Source: Lentzea jiangxiensis (GTDB taxonomy: Bacteria; Actinomycetota; Actinomycetes; Mycobacteriales; Pseudonocardiaceae). Taken from it: a DNA stretch of 64,000 nucleotides. The DNA is taken from contig NZ_FNIX01000001.1 in NCBI RefSeq assembly GCF_900104175.1, positions 434,001-498,000 of the forward strand, given 5' to 3'. The notes under the pieces are model-generated. The model was not told where the DNA came from. It made no database searches and saw nothing but the letters and a program-made list of their open reading frames with translations. The position numbers and the translations under genes are program-made. This document shows positions 26,503 through 33,313 of the stretch, one piece after another. The number at the start of each line of letters is the position of its first letter. Positions within the stretch are counted from its first letter, which is position 1.

Positions 26503-29121
26503 ATGGGCATCGAGCTTCCCGCCGAACTCGCCGGCATCGCCGCCAAGGCGGGCGTTTCGTGGCCCAAGGCCGACGAGGACGCCATGCGGTCCAGCGCCAC
26601 CGCGTGGCGCGAGGCGGGCGACAAGATCAAGAATCTGGGCACCTCGTCCGACGGCGTCGCCACGCGCGCACTCGACGGGCTGACGGGCGGCACGGGTGAC
26701 GCCGCGCGCGGCCGGTGGGCCAAGGTCGTGGCTCCGGACGGCGACTTCCAGCGCGCGGCACGCGGGTGCCACGCGGCCGCCGACCGGCTCGACCACGCCG
26801 CCCGGCAGGTCGGTGCGGCCAAGGTGGAGATCGTCCGCGAGCTCGTGGCGCTCGCCAAGAACAACGACGCGGCGACGGCGTCGGCCAGCGCCGGCAACCC
26901 CAACGCGCTGCTCGGCCTCGACACGTTGACCAGGGGCGCGGCGGCCAACGTCGCGAACCTCACCAACCTGCTGTCGTCGGCCATCCGCCTCGACAGCGGC
27001 CTGGACATGAGCCAGGGTTCCCCGCCCGTCAACACCTCGCCCGGTGCCCACGGTCCCGGTGGCGGAGGGGGCGGTGGACTGCTGTCGCCGATCACGGACG
27101 TCGTCGGTGGCGTCGTGGCTCCGGTGGCGAGCGTCGTCGCTCCCGTCGTCGAGCCCGTTGCCGCCGTGGTCGCCCCGGTCACCGAGGCCGTCGCGCCCGT
27201 CGTGGGTGCGGTGACGGCTCCGGTCGCCCCTGTCGTCGGTGCCGTGACGGCGCCCGTCGCACCGGTCGCCGGTGCTGTGACCGACGCTGTCGCGCCCGTG
27301 CTGGACGCCGCTGCCCCGGTGACGGCACCCGCCGCCGCTGTGGTGCAGCCCGTGGTCGACGCGGTGCCCGGTGCCCACCAGGCCGTCGGCCCGGTGCTCG
27401 ACGGTCGTGGCGACGGTGACGGGCCGCGGGGCGACGGGCCGCGCGGTGACGGTCCCGGTGACGGACACGGCCGCGGCGAGGGACAGGGACGCGGCGAGGG
27501 CAGGGGTCTTCCGGGGCTCGTGGCCGACACAGGTCACGCCGTCGGTCACGTCGTCGCGCCTGTCGCGCACCACGCGGCCGACGCGATCCCGAGCGTTCAG
27601 GGCACTCTCGGCCCGATCGCCGAGGGCACGACCCGGGCGTCGGCCGCCGTGCTCGAGCAGCCGCTGGTCCGCGGTGACGTGCCCGGCCAGGCGGCTGCGG
27701 CGGCGCAGGCGTCCGCGCCCGCGGCTCCTGCCGCTCCCGCTGCTCCGGCAGCCGGGCCGGTGGCCGGTGCTCCGGCCGCGGGTCCGATGGGTGCGCCCGT
27801 CGGCGGTGCCGCGGGTGGTGCCGCTCCGGCGGTGGCCTCCCAGGTCGGTGCGGCCGTCGGTCAGCAGGCCGGTGCGCAGCCCGGTCAGGCCGCCCAGGGC
27901 CAGCAGGCGCAGCAGGCCGCCAAGGCCGCGGAGGCGAAGGCCGGCGAGGTCAAGGCCGGTGAAGCCAAGGCGGGCGAGGCGAAGCCGGGCGCTCCGGCGT
28001 CCCCGGCGGCCAGGACGGGCCTGCCCGGTGCCGCGCCGGCGCCGGGTGGTCAGGCGGGCGCGCTGCCGGGTCAGACCGCGAGCCAGGTGCAGGCGCCGGC
28101 CCAGGGACAGGGCGGCCAGGCCCAGCAGGGCCAGGTGCCCGGCAAGGAAGGCCTCGCCAAGGACGCCCACAAGGACCCGTGGAAGGACGCGCTGCACCGG
28201 GACCCGGAAGCGGGCGACTTCGGCACCGACGGCTCGGCGTACGGAACGCGGAAGCTCGGTGACACCATCGCCACGCCCGCGGTTCCGCTCGCGGGTGTCG
28301 ACCTCGGTCCGGCGGGCGGGGCGGGGGCCGGTGTGCCCGGCGAGACCGCCACGACGGCCCCGCTCTCGGGCGTCGACCTCGGCGGTGCGCGGCCGAACGC
28401 CCTCACCGACCGGCTCGAAGGCCAGCAGAACCAGGCGCTGGCCGACACCGGTCTGGCGGGCGACGTCCTCCGCCACACCTACACCGCCGCGGCCGCCGGC
28501 AGCTGGTTCATGGCGATCTTCCTCAGCGCCGGGCAGGCACCGCGCCGCGCGCCGAAGCCCGCCCGCCAGCTCCCGCCCCCGCCGCAGGAGCAGGAGCAGC
28601 AGCGGGTCGTGCCGAGGTTCGCGCCCGGCGACCACCCGCGGGCGGACATGGTCGGCACGTCCGCGTCACAGCCGTCGGCGCCGTCCGAGGGGCTGCGCCG
28701 GGACCACCCGGTCGTGCAGGAACTGCTGAAGGACCACGACCCGCTCGCGGGCATGCACGAACGCGACTGGGACAGCCTGTTCCTGAACGAGGACGGCACC
28801 CCGCGCTGGCCCGTCGAACGAGAGGGCGGCTACGAGGACAGCCTGCCCGAGGTGCTGGAGGCGGGCGCCGAGATCGACCGGTTCGGCACCCCGGAAGGCC
28901 GCGTCCTGAGCACGGCCGGCACGCCGTTCCGGGAGCGCTCGCTGCCCCCGCAGGCGGCGGACGAGGGCTACCGGCGGTACCGGGTCGAGAAAGACCTGCC
29001 GGTCCACCGCACGATCAGCGCGCCCTGGTTCGGGCAGCCCGGCGGCGCGAGCCGCTACCGCACCACCCACCCCGTCGCGGACCTCGTCGCGCTCGGCTAC
29101 CTCACGGAGATCACCGCATGA
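26503..29121 (+). CDS. ESX-type polymorphic toxin with C-terminal TNT (NAD+ glycohydrolase) domain
   Basis: 872 residues. The first 170 form a helical WXG/PPE-like export domain (starts ELPAELAGIAAKAGVSWPKA). Residues 190-300 are Gly-rich then Val/Ala/Pro repeats; 300-600 are low-complexity Gly/Asp and Ala/Gln/Gly linkers. About 730-872 is a TNT domain: DRFGTPEGRVLS, GTPFRERSLPP, GYRRYRV, APWFGQPGGASRYRT and LVALGYL. TNT of M. tuberculosis CpnT hydrolyses NAD+ and kills host cells; the Gln in FGQPGG is likely catalytic. The stop overlaps the start of a probable immunity gene. The target (host, competitor) is unknown. Confidence 0.9.
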   Translation: MGIELPAELAGIAAKAGVSWPKADEDAMRSSATAWREAGDKIKNLGTSSDGVATRALDGLTGGTGDAARGRWAKVVAPDGDFQRAARGCHAAADRLDHAARQVGAAKVEIVRELVALAKNNDAATASASAGNPNALLGLDTLTRGAAANVANLTNLLSSAIRLDSGLDMSQGSPPVNTSPGAHGPGGGGGGGLLSPITDVVGGVVAPVASVVAPVVEPVAAVVAPVTEAVAPVVGAVTAPVAPVVGAVTAPVAPVAGAVTDAVAPVLDAAAPVTAPAAAVVQPVVDAVPGAHQAVGPVLDGRGDGDGPRGDGPRGDGPGDGHGRGEGQGRGEGRGLPGLVADTGHAVGHVVAPVAHHAADAIPSVQGTLGPIAEGTTRASAAVLEQPLVRGDVPGQAAAAAQASAPAAPAAPAAPAAGPVAGAPAAGPMGAPVGGAAGGAAPAVASQVGAAVGQQAGAQPGQAAQGQQAQQAAKAAEAKAGEVKAGEAKAGEAKPGAPASPAARTGLPGAAPAPGGQAGALPGQTASQVQAPAQGQGGQAQQGQVPGKEGLAKDAHKDPWKDALHRDPEAGDFGTDGSAYGTRKLGDTIATPAVPLAGVDLGPAGGAGAGVPGETATTAPLSGVDLGGARPNALTDRLEGQQNQALADTGLAGDVLRHTYTAAAAGSWFMAIFLSAGQAPRRAPKPARQLPPPPQEQEQQRVVPRFAPGDHPRADMVGTSASQPSAPSEGLRRDHPVVQELLKDHDPLAGMHERDWDSLFLNEDGTPRWPVEREGGYEDSLPEVLEAGAEIDRFGTPEGRVLSTAGTPFRERSLPPQAADEGYRRYRVEKDLPVHRTISAPWFGQPGGASRYRTTHPVADLVALGYLTEITA
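27085..27335 (+). repeat. Imperfect tandem repeat encoding Val/Ala/Pro-rich linker
   Basis: Within the toxin gene, codon blocks for VVAPV, VTAPVAPVVGA and similar recur about ten times, with one near-exact duplicate (VGAVTAPVAPV). It forms an extended linker between export domain and toxin domain and is a likely site of length change by slippage or recombination. Confidence 0.6.
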
Positions 29122-29378
29122 ACGTCGAGTCGCTGCCCGAGTGGCTGACCAGGATCGGCGTGCCGGACGACGTCGTCAGCATCGGTGAGGAGGCGGACCA
29201 GCGCTGGTGCCTGCTCACCGACGACGACGGCAAGGGCCACGAGGTGTTCTGGCAGGAGCAGGGCAACCGCTACGACTGGGCCCGGTTCGACGACGAGAGC
29301 GTGGCGTGCCACTACCTCTTCGGACGGCTGGCCTGGGCTCAGGTCGCGCGCGGAAGTCTCACCGTGCCAACAGCTTGA
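29118..29378 (+). CDS. Probable immunity protein for the TNT toxin
   Basis: 86 residues, acidic, cytoplasmic. It starts at the ATG overlapping the toxin stop (ATGA), the standard toxin-immunity layout. Features: LPEWLTRIGVPDDVVSIGEE, RWCLLTDDDG, VFWQEQGNRYDW, and ESVACHYLFGRLAW. This aromatic-rich pattern occurs in small proteins encoded behind actinomycete TNT toxins. It is shorter than M. tuberculosis IFT (Rv3902c). Immunity function is inferred from position and pattern. The 3' end overlaps hisN on the other strand by 20 bp. Confidence 0.78.
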   Translation: MNVESLPEWLTRIGVPDDVVSIGEEADQRWCLLTDDDGKGHEVFWQEQGNRYDWARFDDESVACHYLFGRLAWAQVARGSLTVPTA

Positions 29379-30138
29379 GCGCTTCCTCGTGCAGGTGGCC
29401 GTTCGACGTCAGCACGCTGCCGCCGTCGTAGCGCTCCTCGCCGTCGAGCGAGGTGAAACGGCCACCTGCCTCCGGGACCAGGACCTGGAACGGGGCGATG
29501 TCCCACGGGTTCGCGACGCACTCGGGCGCGAGGTCGACGGCACCCTCGGCGACCAGGCAGTGCTGGTAGAAGTCGCCGAACGCGCGGCTCTCCCACGTCG
29601 CGTCCACCAGCCGCAGGTACGCCTCGCGGGAGTGGTGTTCGACCCACGACTTGATGTCCGTTGTGGACACGTAGGCGTCTTCGAGAGAACGCACCCCCGA
29701 CACGGAGATGGCGCGCTCACCGGAGGCGTCCGACGCATAGGCGCCGGCGCCGGCGGCAGCCCACCAGCGGCGGCCCAGCGCGGGCGCGGACACGACGCCC
29801 ACGACCGGCGTGCCGTCGACGACCAGGGCGATCAGCGTCGCCCAGATCGGCACACCGCGCAGGAAGTTCTTGGTGCCGTCGATCGGGTCGAGCACCCAGA
29901 CGCGCGCCGCGTCCAGCGTGCCGCCGCGCTCCTCGCCCATGACGACGTCGTCGGGGCGTTCGGAGGCCAGCACGGCCCGGACCGCGTCCTCGACGGCGAC
30001 GTCGGCATCGGTGACGGGTGTGCGGTCCGGCTTGCGCTCGACGGCGAGGTCGTGGGCGCGGAAGCGGGTCGCGGTGATCGCGTCGGCGGCGTCGGCGAGG
30101 CGGAGGGCGAGTTCGAGATCAGCATCGTGGCGTGACAC
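29359..30138 (-). CDS. hisN: Histidinol-phosphatase / inositol-monophosphatase-family enzyme (HisN)
   Basis: 259 residues from GTG 30138. Metal-dependent phosphatase motifs are clear: VMGEERG, WVLDPIDGTKNFLRG and NPWDIAPFQVLVPEAGG. In actinobacteria this subgroup (HisN, IMP family) dephosphorylates histidinol phosphate in histidine synthesis; activity on inositol phosphates cannot be excluded from sequence. The frame remains open upstream but overlaps the response-regulator gene; GTG 30138 gives the normal start. It is divergent from the two-component system with 31 bp between starts. Confidence 0.88.
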   Translation of the reverse strand: MSRHDADLELALRLADAADAITATRFRAHDLAVERKPDRTPVTDADVAVEDAVRAVLASERPDDVVMGEERGGTLDAARVWVLDPIDGTKNFLRGVPIWATLIALVVDGTPVVGVVSAPALGRRWWAAAGAGAYASDASGERAISVSGVRSLEDAYVSTTDIKSWVEHHSREAYLRLVDATWESRAFGDFYQHCLVAEGAVDLAPECVANPWDIAPFQVLVPEAGGRFTSLDGEERYDGGSVLTSNGHLHEEALKLLAR

Positions 30139-30157
30139 GCGGCGATCGTTCCACGAA

Positions 30158-30163
30158 TACGCT
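30158..30163 (+). promoter_or_regulatory. -10 box (TACGCT) before the response-regulator gene
   Basis: TACGCT ends 6 nt before GTG 30170, the same box and spacing as before the GGCT-like gene at 8597; a leaderless transcript is likely. Confidence 0.55.
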
Positions 30164-30169
30164 GGGCGC

Positions 30170-30844
30170 GTGAGCGTGGTGTTGCTGGCCGAGGACGACC
30201 CGGCCATCGCGGAACCCCTCTCCCGCGCGTTGACGCGGGAGGGGTATTCGGTGCAGGTCGTCGGGGACGGGCCGAGCGCCTTCGAGGCCGCCATCACCGG
30301 GGGCATCGATCTCCTGGTGCTGGACCTCGGCCTGCCCGAGATGGACGGGCTGGAGGTCTGCCGCAGGCTCCGGCAGAGCGGCAGGGGCATCCCCGTGCTG
30401 ATGCTCACCGCCCGTGCCGACGAGGTCGACTTCGTGGTCGGGCTCGACGCCGGGGCGGACGACTACGTCGCCAAGCCGTTCCGCCTCGCCGAGCTGATGG
30501 CCCGCATCCGCGCCCTGCTGCGCCGCCGGGCGCCCGGCACGCTCGAGGTCAACGGCGTGCGCGTCGACCTGGCCGCCCGCCGCGTCACGGTCGACGGCAG
30601 CGAGATCCAGCTGGCGAACAAGGAGTTCGAGCTGCTCAAGGTGCTGATCCAGCGCGCGGGGCAGGTCGTGAGCCGCGACGAGATCCTCTCCGAGGTCTGG
30701 AACGACCCGGACCTCAAGGGCAGCAAGACGCTCGACATGCACATGTCGTGGCTGCGCCGGAAGCTCAGCGACGGCACCCCGAACTCCGCCGAGAAGCGCA
30801 TCGCGACCGTGCGCGGCCGCGGCTTCCGCTTCAACGCCGACTGA
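30170..30844 (+). CDS. OmpR/PhoB-family response regulator
   Basis: 224 residues. Receiver domain 1-115 with acidic pocket AEDD, phosphoacceptor Asp at about residue 52 (VLDLGLPEMDG), Thr in MLTARAD and Lys in DDYVAKPF. C-terminal winged helix 130-224 with LANKEFELLKVLIQRAG and VRGRGFRFN. GTG 30170 is set by the -10 box and by the receiver start. The kinase gene begins at the last base of its stop codon (TGATG), so they are translated together. Target genes are unknown. Confidence 0.93.
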   Translation: MSVVLLAEDDPAIAEPLSRALTREGYSVQVVGDGPSAFEAAITGGIDLLVLDLGLPEMDGLEVCRRLRQSGRGIPVLMLTARADEVDFVVGLDAGADDYVAKPFRLAELMARIRALLRRRAPGTLEVNGVRVDLAARRVTVDGSEIQLANKEFELLKVLIQRAGQVVSRDEILSEVWNDPDLKGSKTLDMHMSWLRRKLSDGTPNSAEKRIATVRGRGFRFNAD

Positions 30845-32118
30845 TGCGCCGCCGGATCCTGCGGGCCATCCTGCTCGCCGTCGCCGTCACGGGCTTCGTG
30901 CTCGGCATCCCGCTCGGCTACACCGCGCTGCAGCTCGTCGAGGACACCGCCCGCGGCGACCTCACCGAACGGGCCCAGCGCATCGCGACGACGCTCGACG
31001 ACCAGATCGCGAACCGGCAGAGCATCGACGTCGAGGCGGTGAAGATCGCCATACCGACGGACGGCCGCCTCACGGTCGTGTCGGGAGGCGTCACCAGCGC
31101 CACCGGCCCCTCACCGGGCGACCAGCCGCTGACCGTCGAGCTGCCGATAGCGCAGCAGGGCAGCGTCCGGCTGGAGGTCCCCTCCGGACCGATGCACACC
31201 AGCCAGGCGCAGGTGGCGGGCCTCGTGCTGCTCCTGCTCGCGCTTTCGGTGGGCACCGGCACGGTCGTCGCCCTGGTGACGGCGCAAACGCTCGCCCGGC
31301 CGCTCGGCCACGTCGCCGCCCGCGCGTCCCGCCTGGGCGCCGGCGACTTCCGCGCGGACGAGAAGCGCTACGACATCCCCGAGCTGGACGCGGTCTCCGA
31401 GGCGCTCGACACCTCGGCCACCGCGCTCGCCCGCCTGGTGCAGCGCGAACGCGAGCTGGTCGGCGACGTCTCCCACCAGCTCCGCAGCCGGCTCACGGCC
31501 CTGCAGCTGCGGCTGGAGGCCCTGGCGGAGCACCCCGAACCCGACACGGCCGCCGAGGCCCGTGCCGCGCTGGAACAGGCCGAACGCCTCGCCGCCGTGC
31601 TGGACGAGCTCCTCGCCGCCGCCCGCGCGGCCAGGGCCGTGGGCGCCGAGCCGCTGGAGATGCGGCCCGCGCTGACCGCGATCGCCGAGGAGTGGCGCGA
31701 ACAGGTCAAGAGCCAGGGCCGGGCGCTGCGCGTGCGGGTCCCGGACGGCCTGCTGGCCCGCGCGACCCCGGCCCGCCTGCGCGAGGCCATCGGTGTGCTG
31801 CTCGACAACGCCCTGCGCCACGGCGAGGGTTCGGTCGTCGTCTCCGCCCGCGGCGAGGACGGCACGGTCGTGGTCGAGGTCAGCGACGGCGGTGCCGGTG
31901 TGCCGGACGAGCTGGCGGCGCACATCTTCGAGCGCGGCGTCTCCGGCGGCGGCTCGACCGGTGTGGGGCTGGCGCTCGCCCGTGCGCTGGTGGACGCGGA
32001 CGGCGGCAGGCTCGAGCTCTCGACGGCGCGGCCGGCGACGTTCGCCGTGTTCCTGCCGGTGCCGAAGGCCCAGGACGTGGTGGGGATCCCCTGGAAGACG
32101 CCGACCACGCCGCGGTAG
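30844..32118 (+). CDS. Two-component sensor histidine kinase
   Basis: 424 residues. Membrane helix 1 at about 6-30, short outside sensor region 31-122, helix 2 at about 123-147, then HAMP-like linker. H-box: ELVGDVSHQLRSRLTAL with phosphorylated His about residue 211. N-box LLDNALRHGEG, G1 VSDGGAGVP, G2 GGSTGVGLALARAL. It phosphorylates the regulator encoded just upstream. The outside sensor has no recognised domain. The last 30 residues after FAVFLPVP are an extra tail. Confidence 0.93.
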   Translation: MRRRILRAILLAVAVTGFVLGIPLGYTALQLVEDTARGDLTERAQRIATTLDDQIANRQSIDVEAVKIAIPTDGRLTVVSGGVTSATGPSPGDQPLTVELPIAQQGSVRLEVPSGPMHTSQAQVAGLVLLLLALSVGTGTVVALVTAQTLARPLGHVAARASRLGAGDFRADEKRYDIPELDAVSEALDTSATALARLVQRERELVGDVSHQLRSRLTALQLRLEALAEHPEPDTAAEARAALEQAERLAAVLDELLAAARAARAVGAEPLEMRPALTAIAEEWREQVKSQGRALRVRVPDGLLARATPARLREAIGVLLDNALRHGEGSVVVSARGEDGTVVVEVSDGGAGVPDELAAHIFERGVSGGGSTGVGLALARALVDADGGRLELSTARPATFAVFLPVPKAQDVVGIPWKTPTTPR

Positions 32119-32136
32119 TGGTGTGGCGGCGCGCGA

Positions 32137-32673
32137 CTAGGAGTGGCCGAGTTCCTTCTCGTCTTCGATCGACCGCTTGGCACCCCGGGCGTTCTCCTCG
32201 GGGAACACCCAGTTCTTGTAGCCGTACCAGCGGAAGACCATCGCGACGAGCGTGCCGACGATCTGCGCGCTCAGGAAGTCCGAGATCTCCTCGGTGAGCC
32301 GCGACACGTGCGGCTCCTGCAGGTGGAACGCGTACCGCGCGATGTAGAGCGGCGCCGAGTTCAGCACGATGCCGATGCCGTTGACCAAGAAGAACAGCGC
32401 GGCTTCGTGGTGGCGCTCACGGCCACCACGGGTGCGGAACGACCATTCCCTGTTCAGGACGTACGACACGATCGTGGCGACCAGGGTGGCGATGATCTTC
32501 GCCGTCACCGGGTTGTTCGGCAGCACGACCGTCTTGATCCCGAAGAACAGGACCGTGTCGATCACGAAGCACGTGCCCCCGACCAGGGCGAACTTCACTA
32601 GTTCACGATGCTTCAGCGCGATCGACCGGATCGGCTCCGGAAACCGGGAGACCACTGTTTCGGCTAGGGACAC
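32137..32673 (-). CDS. GtrA-family membrane protein, copy 1
   Basis: 178 residues, four predicted membrane helices. It begins near ELVKFALVGGTCFVIDTVLF, the GtrA signature, and continues SYVLNREWSFRTRGGRERHH before helix 3. GtrA proteins are thought to flip or position undecaprenyl-linked sugars for surface polysaccharide changes. It is very like the neighbouring copy 2, a tandem duplication. Its GTG start lies 71 bp inside the end of copy 2. M. tuberculosis has a GtrA-like gene (Rv3277) between the birA and purK blocks, the same place. Confidence 0.9.
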   Translation of the reverse strand: MSLAETVVSRFPEPIRSIALKHRELVKFALVGGTCFVIDTVLFFGIKTVVLPNNPVTAKIIATLVATIVSYVLNREWSFRTRGGRERHHEAALFFLVNGIGIVLNSAPLYIARYAFHLQEPHVSRLTEEISDFLSAQIVGTLVAMVFRWYGYKNWVFPEENARGAKRSIEDEKELGHS

Positions 32674-33205
32674 GGGGCGAGTCTACGGAGATCGGGTGAA
32701 CGCGCCGGTCCGGTCGAGCTCCGGCGTCCGGGAAGACCCAGCGGCGCATGGCCCAGAACTTGAAGCCGGTGGCGAGCAGCATGCCGATGATCGAGCCCGA
32801 GACGAAGTCCGCGATCTCCTCGGTCATGACCGCGACGAACGGGGCCTGCAGGCCGAACAGGTGCCGCGACAGCCACAGCGGCAGGATGTTGATGCCGACA
32901 CCGAGGCCGCTGACCAGGAAGAACAGCGCGGCCTCGTGGTGGCGTTCGCGGCCGCCGCGGGTGTGGAACGACCACTCGCGCGAGAGCACGTACGAGGCGA
33001 TGACCGCCACCAGGACGCCGATGACCTTCGCCGTGACGACCTTGTCGGTCAGCACGGTGAGCTTGAGCGCGTACCAGATGCCGTTGTCGATGAGGAACGT
33101 CGTGCCGCCGACCAGGGCGAAGCGGATCAGCTCGCGGTGCTTGTGCAACAGGAACTGGAGCGGTTCCGGCAGCCGGCTCATGGCGCGGCGAACGACTGGC
33201 AGCAC
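32603..33205 (-). CDS. GtrA-family membrane protein, copy 2
   Basis: 200 residues. LIRFALVGGTTFLIDNGIW, SYVLSREWSFHTRGGRERHH and FKFWAMRRWVFPD match copy 1 at nearly every motif. The C-terminal 40 residues after VFPD are basic and disordered, and their codons overlap the first 71 bp of copy 1 in another frame. Predicted four helices; likely a lipid-linked sugar flippase-type partner. Upstream member of the pair on the minus strand, so copy 1 is translated from the same message. Confidence 0.88.
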   Translation of the reverse strand: MLPVVRRAMSRLPEPLQFLLHKHRELIRFALVGGTTFLIDNGIWYALKLTVLTDKVVTAKVIGVLVAVIASYVLSREWSFHTRGGRERHHEAALFFLVSGLGVGINILPLWLSRHLFGLQAPFVAVMTEEIADFVSGSIIGMLLATGFKFWAMRRWVFPDAGARPDRRVHPISVDSPRVPSRNSGLPVSGADPVDRAEAS

Positions 33206-33313
33206 CGCGCCAGCTTACGGATCAAGGTGACGACGCCTGGCCTCGGGTGTCGCATTCCGCCACTCAGAGGTGCACCACCTGCACGTTCAGTGACGAACGA
33301 AGATCAACGGTCG

